Below are positions 30,968 through 37,686 of a stretch of DNA of 37,686 bases, one piece after another; within the stretch, counting starts at the first letter, position 1, and each line of letters opens with the position of its first letter. Made by a program: the position numbers and the translations under genes. Where the stretch lies: the NCBI GenBank assembly GCA_022563275.1, contig JADFNR010000017.1, forward strand, positions 1-37,686, written 5' to 3'. The notes beneath the pieces are model-generated. The model ran no database searches. It saw only the letters and a list, made by a program, of their open reading frames with translations, and was not told the DNA's origin. Source of the stretch: Chloroflexota bacterium. GTDB taxonomy: Bacteria > Chloroflexota > Dehalococcoidia > UBA3495.

Positions 30968-31933
30968 CTATGGTGCGTTAAGCCAGTCTGCCGAAAAAAG
31001 AGAAGATTCCAGGTACTCCAACGCCGCGGAGTACGGATCGGTCTCTTTCGCCGCTACTCTCTCCAAAGTAGCTTTAAGGTCAGGGTCGTTTTCCACCTTG
31101 TTGTGAAGACGCTGCGCCAACACTTCTTCCACCGCCTCCAAAAATTCTCTTTTGCGCTGCCTTCCGCGGCGGTCTTCAAGTTCGCCGCTGGTGGTTAGGA
31201 ATTGCCGGTGGTCCTGTATCTTCCCCCAGAGATCCTCGATGCCTTGTCCGGTCACAGCTATCGTCAGCAATACCGGCGGGCTCCACCTGGGACTGACTGT
31301 GGATAAGTGGAGCATTCCGGTGATGGCCGCTGCCATCTGGTCCGCCCCGTCCCGGTCTGCCTTGTTCACCAAAAAAATGTCGGCAATCTCCATCACTCCG
31401 GCTTTCAGCGTCTGGATCGCGTCCCCCGATTCGGGGTGTAACGTTACCAAGACAGTGTCCGCCACACTGATGATGCCCAGTTCGGTCTGCCCGACACCCA
31501 CCGTCTCGACTATGATCAGGTCGGTACCGGCGGCGTCCAGCGCCCGGACCATGCTTTTGACGATTCGAGGCAATCCGCCGGTTTGACCCCGGGTGGCCAC
31601 GCTGCGGATAAAGACCCCGGTATCCAGATAGTGGCGTTGCATCCGGATGCGGTCGCCCAATATGGCGCCGCCACTAAATGGGCTGGTGGGATCGACAGCT
31701 ATGATGCCCACTGTTGAGCCTGTCGCCCGCACCAACTGCGTCAGTTGGTCCACAATGGTGCTCTTTCCCGAACCGGGAGGTCCGGTGATTCCCACCGTGT
31801 AAGCCCTTCCCGTATGCCCGTCAACCACCTTCATTGCCTCGGCGGCGGCTGGGTCTCCCCGCTCCAACAGGGTGATCAACCTTGACAGCGCCCTTTCTTC
31901 GCCGGCCAATAGTCTTTCGGCAATGTCGGACAT
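30968..31933 (-). CDS. meaB: Methylmalonyl-CoA mutase-associated GTPase MeaB
   Basis: 321 residues of the G3E/SIMIBI GTPase type. P-loop GPPGSGKS at 51-58, VDPTSPFSGGAILGDRIRM (signature of MeaB/ArgK), ETVGVGQTE and NKAD for guanine recognition are all present. The C-terminal helices (from about 265) mediate dimerisation. MeaB loads and protects adenosylcobalamin in methylmalonyl-CoA mutase or a related acyl-CoA mutase. No mutase gene is within the window, so its partner must be elsewhere. A promoter at 31995-32023 gives a leader of about 55 bases. The DUF429 gene follows on the same strand. Confidence 0.93.
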   Translation of the reverse strand: MSDIAERLLAGEERALSRLITLLERGDPAAAEAMKVVDGHTGRAYTVGITGPPGSGKSTIVDQLTQLVRATGSTVGIIAVDPTSPFSGGAILGDRIRMQRHYLDTGVFIRSVATRGQTGGLPRIVKSMVRALDAAGTDLIIVETVGVGQTELGIISVADTVLVTLHPESGDAIQTLKAGVMEIADIFLVNKADRDGADQMAAAITGMLHLSTVSPRWSPPVLLTIAVTGQGIEDLWGKIQDHRQFLTTSGELEDRRGRQRKREFLEAVEEVLAQRLHNKVENDPDLKATLERVAAKETDPYSAALEYLESSLFSADWLNAP

Positions 31934-31994
31934 TGGTTAGGCGCTCCGCCGGGCGGTGCGGGGGGACGGGAAATCCACTATTGAACCTGCACGG

Positions 31995-32023
31995 AATCTA
32001 GCACCCGCTAGGCACGGCGTCAA
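31995..32023 (-). promoter_or_regulatory. Promoter of meaB
   Basis: On the minus strand TTGACG (32023-32018), 17 bases, then TAGATT (32000-31995). It faces meaB and sits at the downstream end of an A+T-rich spacer. Confidence 0.6.
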
Positions 32024-32350
32024 GGCTGAGATTTGGATAATGGATGAAGATGAATATCGCATGTCAGGGATGCAAACTAAGTCCTAGATCTATGATCTTT
32101 TTGCCAGCGAAATGAAGTGATTCCACCGTCATTGTAAGTATTGATTGATGATTGTTATGTAAAGTATGGGTTTGTCTGATAATTTTGGGCTGTTTTATAC
32201 CGGGGCGTTTTGGGCGGAACCACGAAGTTTCATAGGTGGAATCGGAATTCTGGTGATGCTGCCGTGAGAGTAGCGGCTCGGAGAAAGGGTTGCGATGGTA
32301 CCGGATTCTTGCGGAGAAGGCCGCGGCGGCCCAGGCCTGGCGCCCGGCGG
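32024..32350. other. A+T-rich intergenic stretch without a gene
   Basis: This spacer between the CysRS-glycosyltransferase gene and the meaB promoter is visibly richer in A+T than the window as a whole (about 32030-32200). No ORF with a binding site, RNA gene, long hairpin or repeat was recognised. Only the promoter of meaB lies next to it. Confidence 0.5.
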
Positions 32351-34552
32351 CTAATGATGGAACTGCTGGTTGTCGAACCCCACGGCGTCGGCGGCGATCA
32401 GCAGGTCAGGCCGGTTGCCCCAGCGCTTCAGGAACCGTCCGAAGTTCTTCCTGCTCAATTCGTCACGCTGGCCGTCGTCCAACTCCGTCCACTGGCGGTG
32501 TTCGTGGCGGATAAGGGGAAGGCTGGAGTCCGCCACCACCCGGAAACCCTTGTCCTTGAACTGGAAGCAATAATCTATGTCCAGGTTTCGGTAGAAACGG
32601 AAGCACTCACGCATCAGCCCAACGGTGTTGACCTCTTCACGGCGGAAAGCCATGCAATAGGCCTGCATGGCGTCGGCGTCGCCATCGTCCACCTCTTCGT
32701 GGAAATGTTGCATGTCTGATGTGCTAAGTCCCCAGGGTCCAAAGATGCCCACCGTCGGGTCGCTCAGTCTCTCGGCGATGGGGTCCAGGATATTTCCGGT
32801 GATCTCCGCCGAGCCGTCCATGACCACGATGTTGCGGCCGCGGCTCTGCATCAGGCCGATGTTCTTGCTGGCCGCGTCGCCGATGACGTGATCGCAGTGG
32901 ACCACCCGCAGCTCTGGATACTGACCAAGCATCTCCTCCAGGAGTTCCCCAGTGCCATCCGTGGAGCCATTGTCGATGACGATTGCCTCTACCGAGTGGT
33001 TGCCGGTGTGTTTCAGCATCCCTTCCACACAGCGTTTGACGTCGCTGGGGTACCCGTAGGCGTTAAGTATGAAGGTGAAGTCCAACTCGGCGGGCTGATC
33101 CAAGTGTGACTCTACCTCCCGGGACGACGACACTGATGGCCATTTTTCCTGCCGCAGTTCCAGGGGTGTCTTGGGCCGGGCCCGCGTGCCGTCCTGAGTG
33201 TCTTGGATCACGTATCCGTCCGAGGCAAGCTGGCCCCGCAACGAATCGGCGGTGGCGTAGTCACACTTTTCCCGGTGTCCGCCCCTGACCTTGAGCGTGG
33301 TGGTGACTTCCTCGTCCACGGTGTTTTCGGCTGGGGCTTTGTCCAGGTCCAGGCCGAACATCTCGTCAAATTCCAACAGGAGGTCCATCTTGGCGCGGCC
33401 CGGAAGTTCAGACCGGACCATCTCCCAGGTCAAAGAAAGCGCGCCGGGAAGGTCCAGGTCTGATTCGATGGCATCCCAGAACCGGCGCCGGTATTCCCCG
33501 GTCTCGGTGGCGTGTCCGGTTGCTTCAGGTTCTTGACTCCAGAGCCATATCCGTTGCCGCAGGCCGGTTAGGGCTTTTTCCGCGGCCTTCAGCGAGGTGA
33601 AGGTGAAGTTCATGCGGTGGCGGTACCTGACCGTCATGCACAGGTAGCGGAAGGAAAGGGGCGAGAACCCTCTTTCGATCAATTCATCGATCAGGAATAC
33701 GTTGCCGCCCGATTTGGCCATCTTGGCGCCGTCGGCCAACAGGTGCTGGGCGTGGATCCAGTAATTAACGTGTCGATGGCCGAAGGCGGCCTCGCTCTGG
33801 GCGATCTCGTCTTCGTGGTGGGGAAATATGTTATCGACGCCGCCGGTATGGATATCGAAACTCTCGCCCAGGTACTTGGACGCCATGGCCGAACACTCGA
33901 TATGCCAGCCGGGGAAGCCGGGGCCCCAGGGGCTGTCCCACTTCAGGTCGCGGCCCGGCTCGGCGGCCTTCCAGAGGGTGAAATCTCTGGGGTCGCGCTT
34001 GAGTGGGTCGATCTCGGAGCGGACGCCTTCCAACAGGTCGCCGCCGATGTTGTTGGAGAGCTTGCCGTAGCCTTCGAATCCCGGAACGTCGAAGTACAGG
34101 TTGCCGCCCTTCTCATAGGCATGTCCGTTGGCCACCAGCGTCTCCACGATGGCAATCATCTCGGGGATGTGTTGGCTGGCCCAGGGGAAGACGGTGGCTT
34201 CCATGATGTTGAGTCGGGCTTCGTCCCGGAAGAACCGCCCGGCATACATATCGGCGATCTCCTGAACCGTCCTGCCCTCGGCCAGGGCCGCCGTGATCAT
34301 CTTGTCGCCGCCGGCCTCGACCAATTCCTGGCGCATGTGGCCGACGTCGGTGATGTTTTTTATGTGCGTTACCTGCATGCCGCTGTGGATCAGCGAACGG
34401 CGGACCCAGTCAGCCATGAGGTAGGTGCGCAGGTTCCCGATATGGGCATCGCGGTACACAGTGGGACCGCAGGTGTACATTTGGATGATCCCCGGCGTGG
34501 TTGGGTGAATCTCTTCAACCCGTTTTGCCAGGGTGTTGTAGATGCGGAGCAA
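32351..34552 (-). CDS. cysS: Cysteinyl-tRNA synthetase fused to a family 2 glycosyltransferase
   Basis: 733 residues in one frame. Residues 1-460 are a full CysRS: HIGN at 37-40, zinc ligands Cys28, Cys220, His245 and Glu249, KMAKS at 277-281 (KMSKS variant), and the usual C-terminal end (CDYATADSLRGQLASDGYV, DTQDGTRAR). After a linker (461-488) comes a GT-A domain: FTFILNAYGYPSDVKRCVEGM, VIDNGSTDGT with Asp527, VMDGS at 578 in the DxD position, and LDIDYCFQFKDKGFRVV near 665, then RHEH. The start is TTG with GAGG five bases upstream. An internal TTG at codon 484, with GGGAGG eleven bases ahead, could give a separate glycosyltransferase. Its acceptor is unknown. An extended -10-like TGCTAAACT lies at 34596-34604; no T-box was seen. 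Confidence 0.88.
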   Translation of the reverse strand: MLRIYNTLAKRVEEIHPTTPGIIQMYTCGPTVYRDAHIGNLRTYLMADWVRRSLIHSGMQVTHIKNITDVGHMRQELVEAGGDKMITAALAEGRTVQEIADMYAGRFFRDEARLNIMEATVFPWASQHIPEMIAIVETLVANGHAYEKGGNLYFDVPGFEGYGKLSNNIGGDLLEGVRSEIDPLKRDPRDFTLWKAAEPGRDLKWDSPWGPGFPGWHIECSAMASKYLGESFDIHTGGVDNIFPHHEDEIAQSEAAFGHRHVNYWIHAQHLLADGAKMAKSGGNVFLIDELIERGFSPLSFRYLCMTVRYRHRMNFTFTSLKAAEKALTGLRQRIWLWSQEPEATGHATETGEYRRRFWDAIESDLDLPGALSLTWEMVRSELPGRAKMDLLLEFDEMFGLDLDKAPAENTVDEEVTTTLKVRGGHREKCDYATADSLRGQLASDGYVIQDTQDGTRARPKTPLELRQEKWPSVSSSREVESHLDQPAELDFTFILNAYGYPSDVKRCVEGMLKHTGNHSVEAIVIDNGSTDGTGELLEEMLGQYPELRVVHCDHVIGDAASKNIGLMQSRGRNIVVMDGSAEITGNILDPIAERLSDPTVGIFGPWGLSTSDMQHFHEEVDDGDADAMQAYCMAFRREEVNTVGLMRECFRFYRNLDIDYCFQFKDKGFRVVADSSLPLIRHEHRQWTELDDGQRDELSRKNFGRFLKRWGNRPDLLIAADAVGFDNQQFHH

Positions 34553-34680
34553 AGGGACCTCTTCTACCTGAGGTTACGCGCAAAGGCGTTGGGGCAGTTT
34601 AGCACGTTCCAGAGACGGCTGCCATACGGGGACCACCCATCCAGTCCCCGTGTGTTCAAGCGGCCGGTCAGATGGTCTAT

Positions 34681-35367
34681 CTAACGGGTCATCACAGCCG
34701 GTTTCACATCTGAGAAGATGCTGAGTTTGAACCAACCGGGGAAGGCCTTCACATGGGCGGCTAGGCCGTCCAATTCGATCAGTCCATCATCCACGCATTC
34801 AGCGAAGGACGTCATTCCCATCCAGACCCGGTGGAGAGCGACGGTGTCCGTGCTCAAGAACAGGTCCACCTCCAACCCCGGGTCCTGCATGCAGACCGAG
34901 GGTTCGGGGCGCTCCAATATCAACCAGTAAGTCCCTTTGGCGGCGCCGTGGAATTCGAGCTGCACCACCACCCTTTTCTCCGGCAGGAGGTCGATGTTCA
35001 CCCGCCGGTGCATGTCCCACACCAATAAGGCGGGGTCCACGTCATCGTGGCCAATGGAGTGATTGACCCATTTCTGGCCCCAATCACCCAGCCCTTTCAC
35101 CACGTCGAAGAGGTCGGCGCCAGCCTCCGTAAGGTGATACTCCGTCCGTTTGCTGTTTCCCACGGTCTCCCGCGTGAGCAACCCCGCATTCTCAAGGGTC
35201 CTCAGGCGCTGGGTCAAGAGCGAACGCGGTATGCGGGCCATTCCGATCTCCAGTTCGCTGAATTTCCGGCTGCCCATCAGGAGCTCCCGGAGTATCAGCG
35301 GCGTCCATCGTTGGGCGAAGATCTCCGCTGCTTTGGCGACGGGGCAGAACTGTCCGTAGGTTTTCAT
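34681..35367 (-). CDS. HxlR-family regulator with SCP2-like C-terminal domain
   Basis: 228 residues. The N-terminal HxlR winged helix (about 1-100) has the hallmark CPVAKAAEIFAQRWTPLILRELLMG and RIPRSLLTQRLRTLENAGLLTR. The second half (about 130-215) looks like a sterol-carrier-protein-2 type ligand pocket (VVVQLEFHGAAKGTYWLILE and LSTDTVALHRVWMG), a known arrangement for sensing hydrophobic or acyl ligands. AGAGG precedes the ATG by seven bases. It is divergent from the acyl-CoA dehydrogenase-like gene and probably controls it and itself; candidate sites lie between the two at 35381-35399 and 35458-35471. Confidence 0.85.
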   Translation of the reverse strand: MKTYGQFCPVAKAAEIFAQRWTPLILRELLMGSRKFSELEIGMARIPRSLLTQRLRTLENAGLLTRETVGNSKRTEYHLTEAGADLFDVVKGLGDWGQKWVNHSIGHDDVDPALLVWDMHRRVNIDLLPEKRVVVQLEFHGAAKGTYWLILERPEPSVCMQDPGLEVDLFLSTDTVALHRVWMGMTSFAECVDDGLIELDGLAAHVKAFPGWFKLSIFSDVKPAVMTR

Positions 35368-35380
35368 CTTTTGGCCTCTG

Positions 35381-35399
35381 TTTACTTCAAATACTGGAC
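35381..35399. promoter_or_regulatory. Operator-like repeat, site 1, in the divergent spacer
   Basis: On the minus strand this reads TCCAGTATTTGAAGTAAA. It resembles TCCAGTTTATGAACTGAA at 35456-35473, so the two are imperfect direct repeats about 75 bases apart between the HxlR-type regulator and the gene it faces. Confidence 0.35.
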
Positions 35400-35457
35400 T
35401 GATTTTACGGCGTGCACCACTCTAAGATTGCGACATATAAGAGTAGCGGTAGAATTT

Positions 35458-35471
35458 CAGTTCATAAACTG
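35458..35471. promoter_or_regulatory. Operator-like palindrome, site 2, in the divergent spacer
   Basis: CAGTT-CATA-AACTG is a perfect 5-bp inverted repeat in an A+T-rich part of the 226-base divergent spacer. It is a candidate binding site for the HxlR-type regulator. Confidence 0.4.
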
Positions 35472-35593
35472 GAGTAACAATATACCATTCCCAGCAGATC
35501 TAAGCTCAAGACATTGGGCTGATTTCCGGCCACCGGGTCCGGCAAAATACAACTACGGACTAAGGGAATCAAGCAAAGGATGGAGAAAGAGAG

Positions 35594-36742
35594 ATGACCA
35601 CCACATTGAACCAAACAGAGAGATCGGACGATAATCTTATGGCGATCGTTGCCGAGTTGGGACCCAAGTTCGCGGAGAGAGCCGCCGGGCATGACGTCGA
35701 AGGGTCCTTCGTCGCTGAGAACTTTCAGGAGATGCGGGAGCGCAAACTATTCTCGGCCGCCATTCCGGTCGAGTTGGGTGGCGGCGGGGCATCTCATGCC
35801 GGGATGTGTCAGGTCCTGCGTGAACTGGCCCACTATGACGGGGCCACGGCCTTGTCATTCTCCATGCATTCCCATCTTCTGGCCACCTTGTGCTACCGGG
35901 TCAGGAACAACATGATGCCGTCCTCAGAACCCGCGTTGCGAAAGATCGCCGCAGAGGAGTTGGTCCTCGTCAGCACGGGCGCCTCAGACTGGCTGGACGG
36001 CTCGGGTGAATTGACCAAGGTGGCAGACGGCTACCGCCTCACCGGCCGCAAGATATTTGGCAGCGGCTCCCCCGCCGGTGACCTGCTGTTGACCATGGGT
36101 GTCTACCAAGACCCGGAGGCCGGTCCCACCGTGATGCACTTCGCCGTCAACATGCATGACGACGGTGTCACCGTGATGGACGATTGGGACACGTTGGGGA
36201 TGCGGGGCACCGGCTCCAACAGCGTTCAGATCAACGACGTCTTTATCCCGGAGGCGGGAATCTCGCTGAGCCGCACCCAGGGCGCTTGGCATAAGTTTTT
36301 CGACATAATCTCGCCCCTCGCATTTTCGATGATCATGTCGGTTTATCAGGGGATAGCCGAGTCTGCCCGCAACATCGCGGTTGAACAGGCCAAGAAGAAA
36401 GCGGAAGACACCATGGTGCAAGGCCAGGTGGGAGCTATGGAAAACGAACTGCTGACCGTCCAATGTTCGGTGGCTGAAATGGTCCGTATCGCGTCAGAAG
36501 ACACTCCCCCCACTGTGGAGAAATCGGACCTGATATTTCGCCACAAGACCATCGCCACCAACGCCGCCATCCGCACCGTTGAAAAAGCGATGGCGGTGTC
36601 CGGAGGCCAGGCCTACTTCCGCGGAATGGGCCTGGAGCGCCGGTTCCGGGATATCCAGGCTGCCCGGTACCACCCGATCCAGGAGCCCAAGCAGCACCGG
36701 TTCAGCGGAAGGGTCGCTCTTGGCCTAGACCCGATAGGTTAA
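35594..36742 (+). CDS. Acyl-CoA dehydrogenase family flavoprotein
   Basis: 382 residues with the three-part acyl-CoA dehydrogenase fold: helical start, middle beta domain (GYRLTGRKIFGSGSPAGDLLL, DDWDTLGMRGTGSNSVQINDVFIP) and C-terminal helices. The terminal loop that holds the catalytic Glu and FAD contacts in short-chain dehydrogenases reads SGGQAYFRGMGLERRFRD, without the usual EYPVER-like Glu. It could be a dehydrogenase with the base elsewhere, or a flavin-dependent oxygenase of the DszC/HpaH type that shares the fold. GGAG eight bases before the ATG supports the start. It is divergent from the HxlR/SCP2 regulator gene, and a hairpin follows its stop. Confidence 0.85.
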   Translation: MTTTLNQTERSDDNLMAIVAELGPKFAERAAGHDVEGSFVAENFQEMRERKLFSAAIPVELGGGGASHAGMCQVLRELAHYDGATALSFSMHSHLLATLCYRVRNNMMPSSEPALRKIAAEELVLVSTGASDWLDGSGELTKVADGYRLTGRKIFGSGSPAGDLLLTMGVYQDPEAGPTVMHFAVNMHDDGVTVMDDWDTLGMRGTGSNSVQINDVFIPEAGISLSRTQGAWHKFFDIISPLAFSMIMSVYQGIAESARNIAVEQAKKKAEDTMVQGQVGAMENELLTVQCSVAEMVRIASEDTPPTVEKSDLIFRHKTIATNAAIRTVEKAMAVSGGQAYFRGMGLERRFRDIQAARYHPIQEPKQHRFSGRVALGLDPIG

Positions 36743-36763
36743 CCTCGGGTTTCGACACAACAA

Positions 36764-36800
36764 AAGATGCCCGGTCTTGCCCCCCAAGACCGGGCATCTT
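36764..36800. terminator. Hairpin terminator between convergent genes
   Basis: AAGATGCCCGGTCTTG and CAAGACCGGGCATCTT form a 16-bp perfect stem around CCCCC. On the minus strand it continues TTGTTG after the stem's own TT, so it best serves the CoA-transferase gene, whose stop codon touches the stem. The plus-strand T-run is only TT. Confidence 0.75.
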
Positions 36801-37686
36801 CATGCCTGGTGCTGGACCACCGCTCCGGACAACTTGAGCGATTCTATCTGCTCCCCCGTGTAACCAGCCTCGCTGAGAATCTCGTCGGTCTCCGCTCCCA
36901 ATAAAGGAGTGGGCCGCCCGATCCGCATCGGGGTCCCGGAGAGCTTGGCCACGGCGCCCAGGTGGTCGGCCTGGCCGTATCCCGGATGGTCCCGGCCCAC
37001 GATCAGGCCCGCCTTGCGGATGTCGGCGTCGTCCCGGAAATCGGCCACCATCCGGTTGGCTATCACGCTGACCCCGGTGGGGTTGATCAGCTTCGCCCAC
37101 TCCGCCCTGGGCTTGCCGGCCAGGACTTGAGCCAGCGACTGGGCGAGGGCGTCATCATCGTCACCCCCGGAAGAAGACAGGCCGGCGAATTCAGAAAGCT
37201 CCACCAACCGGCCCCAGTCTTCGTCGCTGGGACAGTGGAAGTACAACCAGCCGTCGGCGGCGGCGTAGAGGCGCGACTTGGCCGAGAACCCGCGGACGCC
37301 TAGCCCCTCGGGCTCGTCTCTCTTGTAGCCCTCGTAGTCCAGGAAGTATGGGGACTGGAGCAGGCCTGCGGTCAGAGCCAAGCCGCTGTCCACCGATTGC
37401 CCTTTGCCGGTGCGGTTGCGCTCGTGTATCGCCAGGGCCACGGCGTAGGCGCCCATGAGGCCCGTGCCATAATCGTTCATGGGATAGGGCAGCAATTTGG
37501 GGGCTGAATCCCGGCCTCCCCGCCGGACCTGGATGCCGCTGGTGGCCTGGGCCAACTGCTCCCAGCCAGGGCGCTCGGCCCAGGGACCGTCGTAGCCGAA
37601 AACGTTCATCGACGCGTAGACGATGTCCGGCTTGCGCTTTTTAACCTCTTCGTAACTGATGCCCAAGCGGGCTAGGCTGCTCTTCC
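36800..37686 (-). CDS. Family III CoA-transferase (CaiB/BaiF), partial at window edge
   Basis: 295 codons plus two bases run off the right edge, so the N-terminal Rossmann part is missing; an in-frame TTG at 37666 is internal. The visible part has KPDIVYASMNVFGYDGPWAERPGW, the catalytic Asp in PYPMNDYGTGLMGAYAVALAI, TGKGQSVDSGL and the family's C-terminal PTPLLGAETDEILSEAGYT. It keeps the Asp four residues before Gly, like the gene at 6227 and unlike that at 4989. The stretch SSSGGDDDDALAQ is an unusual low-complexity insertion. Its stop is at the terminator at 36764. Confidence 0.88.
   Translation of the reverse strand, partial: KSSLARLGISYEEVKKRKPDIVYASMNVFGYDGPWAERPGWEQLAQATSGIQVRRGGRDSAPKLLPYPMNDYGTGLMGAYAVALAIHERNRTGKGQSVDSGLALTAGLLQSPYFLDYEGYKRDEPEGLGVRGFSAKSRLYAAADGWLYFHCPSDEDWGRLVELSEFAGLSSSGGDDDDALAQSLAQVLAGKPRAEWAKLINPTGVSVIANRMVADFRDDADIRKAGLIVGRDHPGYGQADHLGAVAKLSGTPMRIGRPTPLLGAETDEILSEAGYTGEQIESLKLSGAVVQHQA

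Noticed and set aside
34553..34680. T-box riboswitch ahead of the CysRS gene
   Set aside because: The spacer is about 130 bases and shows no T-box sequence or specifier and antiterminator hairpins.
1..37686. CRISPR array, tRNA or rRNA genes, prophage
   Set aside because: No regularly spaced direct repeats, cloverleaf sequences, rRNA segments or phage genes were recognised on reading the spacers by eye; a dedicated scan such as tRNAscan would be firmer.

Overview
The window is G+C-rich DNA with dense bacterial genes, several GTG/TTG starts backed by Shine-Dalgarno sequences, and many genes for small-molecule turnover: three family III (CaiB/BaiF) CoA-transferases, a luciferase-like monooxygenase, two alpha/beta hydrolases, an acyl-CoA dehydrogenase homologue, an enoyl-CoA hydratase homologue, SDR, AKR, an AMP-forming acyl-CoA ligase and an FMN-dependent hydroxyacid dehydrogenase. 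This repertoire, together with MeaB, a fused 2-oxoacid:ferredoxin oxidoreductase and a long-form HPF, fits a metabolically versatile Chloroflexota (SAR202/Dehalococcoidia-like). That placement is inferred from gene content only. No rRNA, tRNA, CRISPR array or prophage was seen.

Layout. 1-4.9 kb (mostly minus): a truncated luciferase-like monooxygenase, a decayed reading frame, a cupin, a haloacetate-dehalogenase-like hydrolase with a GSAM-like aminotransferase, and an MFS exporter. 4.9-10.7 kb (plus): two adjacent CoA-transferases, then an enoyl-CoA hydratase homologue, an aldo/keto reductase and an M24 peptidase. 10.7-11.4 kb: a REP-associated tyrosine transposase (RAYT) whose reading frame begins and ends inside two copies of one palindrome; a third copy lies near 19.06 kb. 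11.4-17.8 kb: membrane protein, SDR, acyl-CoA ligase, TenA, hemerythrin-like protein, two small unknown proteins (one 19% methionine) and an alpha/beta hydrolase. 17.8-21.1 kb: a diheme cytochrome c, a decayed fragment of a second copy, an FMN hydroxyacid dehydrogenase and a higBA toxin-antitoxin pair.

21.1-25.5 kb (minus): a GntR/FadR-type regulator, then a gamma-delta, alpha, beta 2-oxoacid:ferredoxin oxidoreductase operon. The alpha subunit carries YPIRP instead of YPITP, and the gamma and delta parts are fused. Both are features of oxalate oxidoreductase, so oxalate is the favoured substrate. The regulator has a near-consensus promoter with a GntR-type operator just downstream of the expected start point. 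25.6-29.3 kb (plus): a geranylgeranyl-reductase-family flavoprotein, then an NfeD/ClpP-class membrane protease with its SPFH (stomatin-like) partner. 29.3-34.6 kb (minus): HPF, a DUF429 protein, MeaB, and a 733-residue fusion of complete cysteinyl-tRNA synthetase with a family 2 glycosyltransferase. 34.7-37.7 kb: an HxlR-type regulator with a sterol-carrier-like tail, divergent from an acyl-CoA dehydrogenase homologue, then a truncated CoA-transferase.

The observations most worth following are the CysRS-glycosyltransferase fusion, the probable oxalate oxidoreductase operon with its regulatory site, the RAYT framed by its palindromes, and the CoA-transferase pair in which only the second member keeps the catalytic aspartate.
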